The notes under the pieces: generated by a model
Databases searched by the model: none
What the model was told of the DNA's origin: nothing
The model's input: the letters and a program-made list of their open reading frames with translations, nothing else
Position numbers and translations under genes: made by a program
Source of the DNA: Notospermus geniculatus
Taxonomy: Eukaryota; Nemertea; Pilidiophora; Heteronemertea; Lineidae
Length of the DNA stretch: 64,000 bases
Direction: 5' to 3'
Assembly: GCA_002633025.1 (NCBI GenBank)
Contig: NMRB01001789.1
Span: 76,675-140,674, forward strand
In this document: piece by piece, positions 34,827-47,603 of the stretch
Position numbering within the stretch: the stretch's first letter is position 1
Layout of the letters: each line of letters opens with the position of its first letter

Positions 34827-36260
34827 AATACTTCCCAGTTTTCAAACTTCTGTTTCTGGATTGCAAGACACTGTAGTTCCTTGATTTCGAAAGAAAATAT
34901 GCCCTTGAAATATCTGTTCTGGGCACTCTTTTGACTCGCAATACTAGGCCCCGAGTTCGAGCAGCTGGCACAAATCCTGCTGCCAACAATTTGAAGCAGG
35001 ATTTCAATGTTTCGGTTGTGCAGTGTCTACAGTTGAAAGCTTCGTCGTCATTCCAGAACATTCGTCCAAGCCTCTTAGAAATGTATATGTATATTTAGTG
35101 TATTTTATATCTTTTATATATCTGCTTTATTGAAAACAGCTTCGGAGATGTTGCACATATTATATTGTATGATGAGGTATGAACATTCCAAAGACTTTTA
35201 GCATCTTTCTCATAATGTTACCTTTGTTCAGAAGGTGACGGGGTTGTTGTGCTAGAATTTATATGACATGAAGGTTAGAAAAACATGTACAATGATCAAG
35301 ACATAACTGCTTGAAATTTTGCTTTAGTTTTTATGCATTGCTAATCGGTTCAGTTACCAAACCAGACCGTCAAAACAAGGTGATTTTAAGTCATTCAGAC
35401 CATCTGTATTTGAGTTGCTGATGTAATGTAAATTTAGGAACATATTGATACATATCATGCTTATTCTGTCCGCCTTGTACTTGTAGTTACCACGAGTTGC
35501 ACTGCTCAGGCTTGATTTTAAACTCTTGTTGTGATCACTTTGTAAAAAGACATTTGTAAATCATGTATATATTTGATCAAGGCCCATTGGTAGTAGAGAT
35601 TTATTGCTTGTATGTACATGTGTATACTGTAACAGTAATGGCATTCATATTGTAGGATGCCATCCTATTGTAGTCATGTAGGGAGTTGGGTTGACATTCC
35701 ACTGTTACTTCAGCTCAGTGAGTACAGGAGCTGTCTGCAAGATTTTTCTCCATTTCATTCTTATGACTTGTACTTAAAACATTCCTGTTACGTTGGGAGT
35801 GATCCAAGCTCGTATTCATAAATGAACTAAGGTCTTAGTGGGGTGCATGTCTACCTCTATGGTTTAATACAGATAGGAAGTTAACTTAGACTGAAGTTCT
35901 GTTATGAATGTGGGTCTGTTTGACAAATGGATCACCTTTTAGTACCCCGTCATGATGGTTTCAACAAATTATCCTATGGTGATGGCAGTGTCTGCCTTTG
36001 TAAGCATTCCCAGGGTCGTATTTAGGGGGCAGTTGCGCCCCCAGAGCCAACCAAAAAAACATGATTTTCATGCGGATTTGGGGCAAAAAAGGTCTTCTGC
36101 CCCAGTACCAAAAAGCTAAATACGGCCCTGATTCATTGTTCATATTTCATTTTATTGGTTGTATCTACATATAAAAATAACAGTGAAACGTCCATTATTT
36201 TCAGCCATGTTGCAGAATGTCCATCCAAACTTCACACTGCATTTATAACAATAAATTTTT
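34827..36260 (+). other. Probable long 3' untranslated region of the adhesion gene
   Basis: AT-rich non-coding sequence follows the TAA. The first AATAAA I see is near 36249, giving a 3' untranslated region of about 1.4 kb, which is common for this family. It contains the fold-back element at 35808-35913. The poly(A) choice is an inference. Confidence 0.4.
35808..35913. repeat. Fold-back element related to the one at 30819
   Basis: Arms CTCGTATTCATAAATGAACT and its diverged complement ending TTATGAATGTGGG, with internal CTTAGT/ACTTAG pairing. It shares the TATTCATAA end with 30819-30938. Confidence 0.5.
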
Positions 36261-36689
36261 TAAAGGCACGTTTACTTGTTCTCTTGTGTTCACATTCTCA
36301 TCATGGTAGCCCAGCGGACCTGAATTTGCTATCTTGATCAATGTCTGCTAATTTTAAGTCTGAAAAAGAACCCCGGTACTGGAATACAATATTTAAAGCT
36401 GTCGACACCATATTTGGCGAGATACAGCGCCGGTTGTTTTCTTTGAAAAGTAGGGGCCTACTGAGTGAGAAACACCATGTTCACAAACCACTGCGGGAAA
36501 GCTTGCGAAAAGCAGACGAGGGCGCGCGCAGCAACGAAACCAGACGACGTTCCTGGCAAGTTAGTTATAAAATGCAATCTAACAAAAGTTTCTTAATGAT
36601 GAATAGGCCTAATTTCACACGGAAGGAAGTTCTGACCCGAGCATAAAAAGTCATAGGTTTAATTCGGTATAATTCCTCCAAGATTGGAT

Positions 36690-36955
36690 CGACCCAGGAC
36701 ATTTTTTGGAGGGACCGAAAATAGCTTCCGCCCGAAAATTAAGGTGTTTTTTCCTATTCGCCAGGCTTATTTTCGATTTATTGGACGGACCCAGGACATT
36801 TTTTGGAGGGACCGAAATATAGCTTCCGCCCGAAAATTAAGGTGTTTTTTCCTATTCGCCAGGCTTATTTTCGATTTATTGGACGGACCCACGACATTTT
36901 TTGGAGGGACCGAACTGGGTTTGGGCGAAAAACTTTGGGTGAGGAGACACTTTTA
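36690..36955 (+). repeat. 97- to 98-bp tandem repeat
   Basis: Units begin with GGACCCAGGACATTTTTTGG-like sequence at about 36691, 36788 and 36886, with the following ATAGCTTCCGCCCGAAAATT and GGCTTATTTTCGATTTATTG conserved. The third unit is cut short. The frame is open through the array but this is repeat-driven. Confidence 0.85.
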
Positions 36956-36956
36956 A

Positions 36957-37770
36957 CAGGAGGTACCAAACGTTTCCACGCCTCCTGCCGAGCTGTTCTG
37001 ATGAAGGTAACGGAACAAAATTGGTGTCATTTTGTAGGTGTATCCTTCTTCTAAACAGACCAGAGTCCTGCTTTTGCATTTTCTACGGTAATTCGCCGTC
37101 ATATTCCATTATGTGACGCAGAACGGAGCGACTTGGGCATGCTTTCGCATTTTCTACGGTAATTCGCCGTCACATTCCATTATGTGACGCAGGATGGAGC
37201 GACATGGGCTTGGGCGAAAAACTTTGGGTAAAGCCTAGAGGTCACACTGTGGCGACTTAAGCCTTGTTTATACTTCGACGCAAGACCATCGGCGTCCGAC
37301 GCACGATCAAAATCTGTACGCCGACAAAAGCCTACTTCATTAGGTCGGCGTCCAGATTTTGATCGCGCGTCGGACGCCGATGGTCGTGCGTCGAAGTATA
37401 AACTAGGCCTTAGGCGGGCGAATCACCGCGAACTAAAACGAAATGGTCGATGGACCATGAACATACCTCTCTCGCTGTCATTATAACATTACCGGTATGT
37501 CCAAAGGTGGTCCATGGTCCATTTCATTCTAATTTGCGGGGATTCGCCCTCCAAAGTCGCCACAGTGTGACAGGCCTAAGGAGACACTTTTGACAGGAGC
37601 ATGGAGGAATTATACTGACTGTATATACTGTCAGTATAATTCCTCCAAGACAGGAGGTACCAAACGTTTCCACGCCTCCTGCCAGCTGTTCTGATGAAGA
37701 TAACGGGACACGGGTGTCATTTTGTAGGTGTATCCTTCTTCAAAACAGACCAGAGTCCTGCTTTCGCATT
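36957..37770. mobile_element. Composite repeat: direct flanks around a 331-bp fold-back transposon
   Basis: A sequence of about 130 bases (AGGAGGTACCAAACGTTTCC, then GTGTCATTTTGTAGGTGTAT) occurs at 36957-37090 and again at 37648-37775. Between them, 37241-37571 has perfect 17-base ends GTCACACTGTGGCGACT and AGTCGCCACAGTGTGAC, and nested arms (37260-37412) of about 60 bases with GCGTCCGACGC. A short perfect hairpin GGAGGAATTATACTGAC/GTCAGTATAATTCCTCC follows at 37603-37646. No coding capacity. Confidence 0.75.
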
Positions 37771-38395
37771 TTCTACCGTAATTCAGTATCCTCCAAGCTC
37801 AGAGACAGTCCGCTCAAACTGCAGGCTGCTCATTTCAGTCTATGCCGCTACGCTCGCTGGCGCTGCACCCTTGCAAAATGGCCATTGGCAATGATTGGCG
37901 GCCGGTACCTGTCTTTGTATATCGGAGCGGCAAAGACGGGAACCAGTCTTCGTGACACAGGATTAGTCTACTTCATGGCGCGTTGCGAATTTTATGGTTT
38001 TCGTCTGCTTTTTTGTCACGCTTCGAAAAATGCAATAATTTCCGATTTCTCGGCTTAATTTGCGGAAAGTATAACGGTTAAGTTAAAAGGTATGATTTGG
38101 GCATTAAATGAGGCTTTTGGCCCATCCATTTTCCTTCGACGAGTGTTTGATTGCAGATGTTTTCGCAGCGTGTGCAGTGTGACACCGGGAGTGTGGCACG
38201 CATGCACATGTGCACGTGGTCATCATTCATGGGCGTGGCCGTGGTCGTCATGCCGCCGGTTGCCTGCCATTTCCCATTATTGGCCATATTACATGTATTA
38301 GGCCTAACGTTACATTCCAAATCACCCACTTCGCGCGGGTTTTATGGCCGATACCTCCACAACTGCACTAGTGCAGGGTCAAATTTGACATAGGG

Positions 38396-38532
38396 CTAGG
38401 CCTAGGCCTAGGGCCTAGGCCTACCATTCATCAAATTTTTGTCGCAACAGGCATTGCATGTCGCTGTCATTGTCCCGAAAAACGTGACAGAAAAAGTTTT
38501 TCACAATAGCCTAGGCCTAGGCCTAGGCCTAA
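38396..38532 (+). repeat. GGCCTA-rich tracts upstream of the IHO1-like gene
   Basis: Two tracts of (GGCCTA)n, at 38396-38424 and 38510-38531, each three to five units. The unit is part of the palindrome TAGGCCTA, common across this window. They lie about 300 bases upstream of the start codon of the next gene. Confidence 0.8.
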
Positions 38533-38803
38533 AAACCGGACCCCTCCCTGGATGGAGTTGTCACTGTCAGAGGAAAATGTCGTCACGGCCTAACTGATCA
38601 GTAATTTGTTCTTTTCATGTTATTTTTGTTTTAGGTTTTTATCAAGTTTGCCTGATCTGGTGGTTGTGATGGTGGTGTGGCTACCGTAGGCTGCTGAGCT
38701 GGTTTAATTTTATAATGAAGAATAATGTAGCTAGAGCTCCTGAAACTCTCCATCTATCTATTCTCGGAATCAATGAAACACTTTACCAGTTTAAGCCAGC
38801 AAG

Positions 38804-41800
38804 ATGTTTGTGAATCAAATTAATTCAAAGGACCTGTTCACCACCAATCCCATGTAAGTAAAGTTTTCTGTGGTCTTCATTGCTTCAAAAACAAATTCAG
38901 AATCTATAGGCCTGTTGTTTCTGTTTATTTATCTGTTAATTTGTTCTTTCATTCATGTTCCAGGAAACTTTATGGTGGTGGCAAAGACTACTCTGACTCC
39001 CAAGGAAATTCACAGATTTGCTCTCAGCTTGAGTTTTCTAATCACACTGGCAGTTCTCAGGATTGTTTCTCTCAACAAATGAATATTGGCTTTTCTCAGA
39101 ATGAAGTAAGACCAACTACTATTAAAGTCATCCCAAACATCTGATGAGATGACAGCTCCCCCTAGTTCTTAAATCAACAGTCCTTGTGATATGAAATAGC
39201 TAGACATGAGGGAAATGTATTTGTTTCAGGCCTGAAGACATTTCAATACAAAGTGAAATTGGTTGGACTTCTCTATTGAAGTGAAGTGAAGTGTGTTGAA
39301 GTTAATGCACCTCTTGTTCAAACAATATTCTGTGATTGCAGTCTCCTCAGAAGAAATCTTACTTCCAAAAATACGTCTCCAGAGGTCCTGTAGTGTTCAC
39401 TCATGGATCAAAGCAACAATCCTCAAATACTAATCGTATCTCAAACAAGACAGACCTTGAAAGCAATAGAAGTAGAGCTAGAGAGAGGGATGAGAGGTAA
39501 GGTCAATGATGTGATGGGTCTGGCTATTTTATCTGGAGATATTGAGTTGTCAAGACATAGGCCTAGTGCTCCTGCATGATTCTGGCCAATCCAATTCAAT
39601 GAAATGTACAAGGACTAACAAATTTCAATATCCGTCCCAACCTTGGTTGTTGATGTTGCCCCTGGCATGTCTATTTTTCTTTGAATGGTCTGTTAGCATT
39701 ACATGGTCACTTTTCATTCATTGTTTTTCAGAGATCTATTGTATACAATTGTGAACACAGTTAGTCAGTGTGCTACTGAGGTAACTATATTTTCTCTTTA
39801 TAAAATTTCCTTTTGAACAGTTTCCCCTTTGACTTGACACATTGCTGAAAATGAAGTAGCTACCTTAAATAAGTGATGCAACTCTGTGAATCAAACCACA
39901 GGACTTAAAAATTTTTTGAACACACTACACAGAGCAACCACATCTTATACATGTAAATAATTCTTGATGATTATGTTCATTCTCTATAGGTTAAGAGTGC
40001 AGTGGAACTGGTGAAAGAAAACTCACAGAATGCTAATGCATCAACTGACAAGAAAATAGCAGATTTTCTCTCAACTCGTAAGTAGAACTGGAACTTTATT
40101 CAGTTATTACCTGGCAATGAAATGGAAGATCAAGGGATGGGTTCATGTACAATCATGCAGCTTGGACACTTTCAGGGACCCTTTTGTCACAGTGAAGAGC
40201 TCAGTGTGAATGTGAGGTGAGAATTTGCCTCCCTCTGACAGGCATTTCTTCTTTGCAATTCCGTTGATATGATTTAGTTTGGTGCTTCTGACTCCAGTGC
40301 ACAGTGACCTTGATAAGCGCTATGAAGATGTTGTAACTGCCGTGGGTAAAAGAGAAGAAGCAAAGCTGGAAATACAGTCACTGAGAGAAGAATTAGCTGC
40401 TGTAAGTATAGTTCTTGTTGGATTATATCTGTGGTTCAGTCCGTGGAACTCAGTGACTTACCCTATTATTCTACGTGTAGAGAGATTGACCTGGCCTCTC
40501 AGAGAGAGTTCATGAGTTTTACGCCCTTCTGACATTAAAAAAGTTGTGCAAAAGTCAAGAGATCTGAAAGAAAAAATCCCCCCCGCTATTGATCCAGTTA
40601 ATGCTTTGGGTATATTGAATACCTTGCATTGTTCCTGGTGTTTCTGACCCTTGTATATCTTATGTTGTTCCTGCTGTTCTTTCTGACAGAAAGATGCCAC
40701 CGTGAATGAACTGCGTGAGAAGGTGGAGAAACTTCAAGGGGAACAGGATCAGAAGATTGTGGATGCCCTGAGAGATGTTTACAAAGAACAACAAGAACTC
40801 AACAGGAAACAGGTATAGTTCAACATCACGTCACCACCGCCCTTGATACCCTAGAGATTAGAAATGTAACTTGTTCATCATGACAATTCCACCGGTGATC
40901 TCCCCTGGATATTTGCCCACCCAAATTTGCCCCTCTAGGACATTTGCCTTCTAGGGCCTTTACCCTCTGGATATTTAATGCCAAAGAAAAATGTTCTTGT
41001 TGAAGCCAAACAAAGGAAAATTTGGTACCCGGTACAGTGGAACTTCCCTGAGGGGACACCTCTGCCAGAACACCTCTTTACTGGTTAGTGGTCAAAATAT
41101 GAAAAGAACATGATCTTGACTACAATCTTTGAAGAGATATTGTGAATCCTATGGCTTCATGAAGTGAAAGGGACCTGACATGCAGTTTCATTTCCTAGAT
41201 CCATGAGTATCATGAAAGACAACTGAGGGAGCTGTCCAAGCAGACCAACCTACAGAGGGATTACCAAGCCACCCTTGATAGCCATGCTGTCCATTTGAAA
41301 CACAGCAGAGAGCAAATACAACAACAGTTCTTGCAACTTGATGCAAGGTTAGTTCCACTTGTTGCTATCATCTGTCTGTTGTACATGTACATGCAGTATA
41401 GCAGACCTGCCACATACCGGTACATGTGGGACTTCTGCCTGCTCAGTTTGCAAAGTTCACTTCACAAGGTTCGAGTTCCAGTGCTAACTGTCATGAATTT
41501 GTAGGGCCCCCCCAAGGGTGCTGACCATTCCTATAAATCTTTCCAGAGTTAGTAAGGAGATTGACGACTATCAGAAAGAACAGCAAAGCAGATACTCTCA
41601 GTTGACGAGTGACTGTCAAAAGCAGTTACAGAACCTTCATCGAGAACAGCGGACTGAACTGGTGGATTACTTCAACCAGCAACTGGCCAAGACGAATAAC
41701 CTGAACACACAGAGGCAACAGGAGCTGCAGAGATTGTTCAGGGAGGAGTTAGAATCTCTTGGGAAACAACAAATGGGTGAACTTGAGGTTATGATTCGGC

Positions 41801-44800
41801 AAGAGGTATGATTACCTGCTGGTGTGAATGATTTCCTGTGTAGAGTTTAGTCCACCCTTAAATCTCTTTGCTCCATAGCCGAAAATCCTTGTCCACCACA
41901 CAAACGTCCCTTTGAGGTTCACTGCCCACTATTTCTAGGTGCAGCAGATGACCAAATCTAGGCAGGATGAGTGTGAGAACATGCTGAAACAGAGATCGGA
42001 ACAATATCAAGAAGATCGAGAAAAATTACTAAAGGAGATTGAACATCAGAGGATGTTGCAGCAGAGATGTGTCAGTCAGACGGAAAAACAGGTAGAGATT
42101 ATTCTAACCAATCCGTTCTTTCATTTGTAGTCAGCAATAATCGTTTGAGGTCTGATTTGGGGCGACAAACTTCTCATCTCAATCTGAAATGGAGAACTAG
42201 GATGGTGTACCTTTAACTGAGAATACTGTCTGTTTCAGAGCCAGGCATACAAAGACACAGTCAACAAACAGAAGAAAGAAAATGCAGACATGAAGAAAGA
42301 GTTGGCTGAACAAGAGCGAAGAAAATCTCGTGACATACAACAAAAAGAACTGGAGATGCTACGACGCAGGCATGATCAAGAATTTGATGCGTTGAAACGA
42401 AAATATCTTATGAACTCTGCTGCTCAGAATGATATGTTGTGTAACGAGGGTTCCCAGCAAAGGTCGGCCATCTCCAGCGGGGATTCTTCCAGATTTTCTT
42501 CTCATGATTTGTCAAATTGTCTTATGATTGATTATACGGGAAGGGCTGAGCCAAGTTATCAGAGTGTCAGGAATGATTGTCAGAAGAGTGGCAGGAGTCC
42601 ATTCCTGTCGCCCACATTTAGGAGGGAGGGGTGGTCATCCAAGGATTTGTTCAGAAAAGGTGGTCCGTCTCCACTCCTTACTCTAAGTCAACCCAAGAAG
42701 AGCGAGTCCACCTGTGAAGACCCTCAAGATGTTGAGCAGGACTGTCTTTCCCCTGGTGGAAAGGGGAAGAGCAAGGCACAGAGGGGAAAAGGGAGAAAAG
42801 GAAAGGGAAGAGGAAAAAAGAGAGCTCCTTCAAGGAAACAGGCAAAGAGGACTGTAGGGACACCTAATGTGGACCAGCAAAGAACACAGGATACTACGCC
42901 TCCAGTAGTACAGACACGTTCCCATCGAAGGAGTGCCGGCATTGCTAGTGAGAAGCTACCCACAAAGACCATGATGTCACCTGAATGGATCCCAAAAAGG
43001 AGAAAGGCCGTCACGCCAAGTGTGGAGGAGCCAGTACAGAAGCTGAAGACTCCAGACTGGTTACAAGCTTACAGGAGCGCTAAGCAAAAAAAGTCCCCCG
43101 TGACTGAGAAAAATAGATCTGCTGTGATGGAGTATACACCGCCAGTGTGGAAGAAACAGCTCCGTGACGATGCCTCAGCTTGGCAGACCTCTGATTCTCT
43201 CAATCAAATGATATACCCATCGCCATACTCTCTCAGATCGTACGGTAATACTCCTAAAATGGCTTCGGGTCACATCGAATGCAGCGGAGTTGGTGTACGG
43301 AAGTTCCAATCTCCGTATGGACTGAGGTCACTTGGTGACACTTCAAAGGCTATCAGCACTCACACAGAGATGGAGGTTTATGACTTCATCGATGAAGACG
43401 GCAGCATTACTGGGTCTGCGTCTTACAGGAAGATGACAATTGGGAAGTCAAGGTACATTATATTTATGGGATAAACCTTGTTCTTTTGCAATGGTGTCGG
43501 TCCACGAGAGGCTACAGTCCACCTGCGTGGGGTCTTACTTGCCCTGGCGTCACAGCATGGACACTCAGGTCCAAGGGACCATGGATTTTAGTGTTATCTG
43601 TTCACAACTTGTGTATACATTGTATATGCCTTCACCTGCAGTTGAACTCACACCAACCCATTGCATTGTTTGGTAGTCGAGAGTAGCCCTACGCTAGCCA
43701 CCCGACCACTGGGCTTTGACAATATACCTACCACAGTGGATGTTTATTCTTCTTCAGGCCTCCTTCCAGTTCTCCAGCAGGGTATAGACCTTCCCATTCG
43801 GCAGGCTGTGGAGATGTGGTAAACCACGCACAGGTCAGTCACTTGTATCTTGGGTACACTCGTTTGTAAAGGCAAGCCTCCACGTGAGAGTTTTCTCGTG
43901 CAAGCTGGCTCTCTATTGGCAACTCAACTGTAGAAAGCTTAGGTAGTTATTTGTATCACTGGTCGGTGGATTGCCCATTTTGTGAGAACCAACTGAGAAA
44001 GTCGAATAGATTTTGTTGTCTTTCTTCCAGGATGAGAGTGACAGTAGCCAAAACTCCTCCCCATCTCTCTCTGTCACCGAGTTCGTTCTGAAAAGGAAGA
44101 CCAAGAAGGAGAGGTCCACGCCAGGTTCTGGAGCAAGTACCTGGCAGTATATGGCTTCACGTGGTGGGTGAAACTCATTAGATGCCATTGTCTGCGTTTG
44201 ACGTGCGATCAGATTTTCAGGATGTGCGTCAGAGGCCAAAGCTCGAAGGACAATTTTGTCGGCATCCAATTGTGGGTCTCTGAATGGCCTTGAAATAATT
44301 CTGCCGCATCAAAACGCTGGCTTGTCAGTGGTATGAACCAATAGGACAATGTTGGCTTCTAAATCTGATCACGCGTCGTTCGCAGACGCTTGGGGTGTGA
44401 AGTATGAATCAAGCCTTGCAATGTGTACTTGTCTTTCCTACATTACTCATGAGATCTGACAGAACCTTCAGTGTCATTCATACGCCGCCTCATCCTCCCA
44501 TCATATACCCTGCTTGTTCTTCAGATCAGCACAGATCCCTCATGTCGCCACCCAGAGGTGATATCTTTGGATCACCGGACATCGATCTGGCACATCAAGT
44601 GAAGGTAAGGGACTGAGCATTACGGCACCTCACTCCAAGAAAGTGCTGAGACATTCTCCCAAAGCCTGGTAGGACTTAATACAGAATCACAAGTTGACTG
44701 GCATCTTCTGTCATTCTTGAGAAGATTGAGAGCCAGTTAACTTGGAGGGCTGCAAATCCTACAGCCAAAGCTGATCACTGTATGGTGGCCGACTACTTCC

Positions 44801-44981
44801 CTTGTTCACCCAATGTGAATGATTACTTTATTTCTTTATTCAGTCCTCTGAAATTCCCACAAGAAGTTGTACAAAGCGGAGATTGTGTGAAGATGACATG
44901 GTCGACACACAGATCCTTGAAATCACACGATGTATCAAGCGCCAGCAGCGAGTCCCAAGTACGATGCATGAAAATAATTAG
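38804..44981 (+). CDS. IHO1/CCDC36-like coiled-coil protein (Mer2-type meiotic recombination factor), complete
   Basis: Exons: 38804-38853, 38964-39105, 39342-39496, 39732-39780, 39990-40077, 40298-40401, 40690-40812, 41199-41347, 41547-41805, 41939-42091, 42239-43452, 43758-43833, 44031-44163, 44525-44604, 44844-44981 (TAG). Total 2913 bases, 970 residues, phases consistent throughout. The N end (MFVNQINSKDLFTTNPMK, then DYSDSQGNSQ and SYFQKY) resembles the start of vertebrate IHO1, which binds HORMAD1 and REC114/MEI4 on meiotic chromosome axes and promotes DNA breaks. A long coiled coil follows (about residues 120-430, from LYTIVN to FDALKRKYL). Exon 11 then encodes a disordered basic region with KGRGKKRAPSRKQAKR, a likely nuclear signal. 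The tail carries short repeats and ends near KRRLCEDDMVDTQ. The coiled coil itself is not diagnostic; IHO1 assignment rests on the N-terminal pattern and architecture. Confidence 0.6.
43214..43370 (+). repeat. Internal protein repeat in the IHO1-like gene
   Basis: Two copies of a motif of about 22 residues: YPSPYSLRSYGNTPK (from 43214) and FQSPYGLRSLGDTSK (from 43303). The pattern SPYxLRSxGxTxK is preserved while the DNA has diverged, which suggests selection on the peptide. Confidence 0.8.
44185..44417. repeat. Diverged copy of the 37260-type fold-back element in an intron
   Basis: Left part GTCTGCGTTTGACGTGCGATC and right part AATCTGATCACGCGTCG...AGTATGAATCAAGCCTTG form an imperfect inverted repeat and resemble the nested arms at 37260-37412 (AAGCCTTGTTTATACTTCG, GACGCACGATCA). 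Confidence 0.5.
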
Positions 44982-45594
44982 ATCAAGTTTCTAACTAGGT
45001 ACATGTACCGGTATTTGAAATGTGGGCTGAACATGTTGAATCAGTGCAATAGTGCAGTTTCTAGTCATGTTAAAGACACTGCAAGTGCAGTCAATGTATG
45101 TGTGTGCATAGATGAACTCCTGTTTGTTTGCTTTGAGTGTTCAACAATATTTTCTGTACTTGCCTTAATACAGAGTATTAGATTACCTGGTAGTCCGTTC
45201 CTTGCTTGTGAGAAGTCTGTTGTCTCTGTTGGATGTATACACGAGAAACCTCCAGCCCTGTCCTCTGGGACTCCTCTTATGGAGGACAGGGATCCAGCAG
45301 CCATTCAAGAATAGCACACATGGTACCGGTATTTTAGTACTTCCAACTGGTTTATTCAGCCGGACTAGTGAATGAAGTTGCAATGCATGGCTGAAGCTAT
45401 GCATTTGTAGCACCGAGTCCTCTAACGAGACCTGTACTTGTCCTTTGGCCTTGAAGTTCAGCTGAAGCTCAGTTCAGTTTGATCTAGACTTGTGACTGGG
45501 AGTACAAAGGCAAGATTTCACCCTCGGGTTCCTCGTGATTGGGAGAGAAGGCACATGGAAAGGTGAGCACTGTATACTGTACTCTAGATCATAA

Positions 45595-45742
45595 TCCCTT
45601 TTTACACGGAGTCGGTTGATCCGGTTCGAGGTCAGTTTACTTGCCGTGAAAAAGCCAGGCGACCTGTACTATCCTTCCCTTTTCACGATACAAAAAGCAA
45701 GTGAAGTGGCCTGGAACTGGATCGAACTGACGTAAAAGGGCT
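45595..45742. repeat. Fold-back element
   Basis: Ends ATCCCTTTTTAC and GTAAAAGGGCTAT with internal pairing between GATCCGGTTCGAGGTCAGT and its diverged complement (ACTGGATCGAACTGACGT). Confidence 0.6.
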
Positions 45743-46982
45743 ATAAATGACTAGAAGATTCAGTTGAAATTACCATTCAGTTTATTTACACTTCTGCCAT
45801 TGGCTTTAATACATCTCAAACCAAACATGAGTTCCCATTCACTTTTCTCACAAATCACAAATGTGCTGAAACTTGACCAGAACTGGCCAGTGCCAGAGAA
45901 ATTTGGTGTGCAAACATAATGGTAAGCTGTACGTACATGCATACTGCAGGCAAGCCTCGGGAATCTGTGTTATTCGCAAGGCAGCGAGCAGTTTTGGTCA
46001 AGTCCAGCGGAGGCCAATCTTAAGTACACTGCAAGAAGACACAGAAGGGATTATTATATGCCTATTGTTCATCAAATCTGAAATACCATGTCAACCAACT
46101 GGCATTTTAACCCAAACATTGTATAGTGCACATTTTGTTTTGTACAAATGTGTGGTGACAACTTTGAGATCATCAAGTATTGTGTACAGTAAAGGTGGGT
46201 AAGGTTACTACCAAGAGTAACACAGCAGTTGATGCGAACATGCTTCCTTCCTCACTGCACGATGAAGGGAACAGTCACTGACCACTGACTTACCTCAGGG
46301 TTAGACTGATACTGCTGTTCATCAGGCTTCGGAAGGCATCATGGACCGCTTGTGATTTAAATGGCCCCTTGATAGAGCAGCTTCACAGAAATAAAACCTG
46401 GTTACTGCCAGGACATCTAAATTACTGTTGATAATCTCGCATCAAAGTCTGTGTATCCGTGTGTACTTACTGAACGGCCCCAGGAACAGACATAAATCAC
46501 ACTCAGCATTATTTCATTACAGTAATTTATACAGGTGTACATATCTTACAGTGGATATGGTGGCAAACATGAGTATTTACACGACTTGGATGTAGAGATG
46601 ATTTTAACTACCAAACATAATTAGAAACTTGTTCATTGCTGCGAACTTATAACACACAGTTTACGACCAAATGGAGAATAACACAAGGATAACAATGTTG
46701 TCTCTTATTGCAGAGATGCCATGAACTTCAGACAGAAGTGAACATGACAACCTCCACAAGTTTTCTACTGGGGCACCTCCTGGGCTGGCCACACTGTGGA
46801 CGAAACGGACCATGCTCATCCCCTTGGCAATTGCTGTCACAATCTTCCAGTCCGACATGCTGTGAATTAGGCAGGCGAGTTCTTACTAATCAGCAAGTTC
46901 AGTTTCAAACACAGATGATTTTATCTACTCACTCTAATGGGACAGGGAGACTTTCATGCCCATAGAGGCCACCACCAGTTAG

Positions 46983-47120
46983 CAGTCCTAGGACATCGTG
47001 AAATTCGATGTCACAGATAAGAAATGCATGACATGACGTCATTCGTAATGACATGGAGATCATGGCTCACGTCTGTGACATCAAATTTTGTGACATCAAA
47101 TTTTGTGACGTTCTAGGACC
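46983..47120. repeat. Fold-back element
   Basis: Left arm AGTCCTAGGACATCGTGAAA and right arm ATTTTGTGACGTTCTAGGAC, with ACATCAAATTTTGTG repeated twice at the right. Confidence 0.55.
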
Positions 47121-47256
47121 GCCAACAGGCGGCATCTAACAGCAGTATGATTTCTTTCCAAATGATTTCTTGATCTGTGTTCCCTTCAACCTCCCTAACC
47201 AAGCTACGAAACTACAACTGAAACAGGCAAGCATGGTCACCAGAATATAAATTCAC

Positions 47257-47342
47257 CATCCTCCCACAGCAGAGGTTTTTACCTCATCCACTGTGCGAGT
47301 GTATGAAAAGGAGCGAGACCAAAGCCCTGCTGTGGGAGGATG
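47257..47342. repeat. Hairpin with 16-base perfect arms
   Basis: CATCCTCCCACAGCAG at 47257 and CTGCTGTGGGAGGATG at 47327 enclose 54 bases. Confidence 0.8.
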
Positions 47343-47551
47343 TAAACTCACAGGGGCCAGCTTAATAGGAGGTGACACGAAAAGGGCACTTGATCACCGG
47401 AGGAGTAAATCGATTGTCTGAAAGCAAAACAGGCTGCCGCATAATATGGCATGGCCTATCTATAACATCTTGCTATGAAACGACCCAGAGTGATAGGAAC
47501 GTGGGAAGGATGGTTTTTGGTTGGTTCCTGTGGGTGAAAAGTGGCAGAAGT

Positions 47552-47603
47552 ACCACTGCCCACACCCGTCAGCTGATGACAGCTGTCGGGTGTGGGCAGT
47601 GGT
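47552..47603. repeat. Near-perfect 52-base palindrome
   Basis: ACCACTGCCCACACCCG pairs perfectly with CGGGTGTGGGCAGTGGT; the 18-base centre TCAGCTGATGACAGCTGT is itself palindromic with one mismatch. Almost no loop remains, so the DNA could extrude as a cruciform. Confidence 0.9.

Noticed and set aside
36684-37054. Open frames rich in FFGG/PIRQAYFRF
   Set aside because: They arise from the 98-base tandem repeat, whose unit happens to lack stops in these frames.
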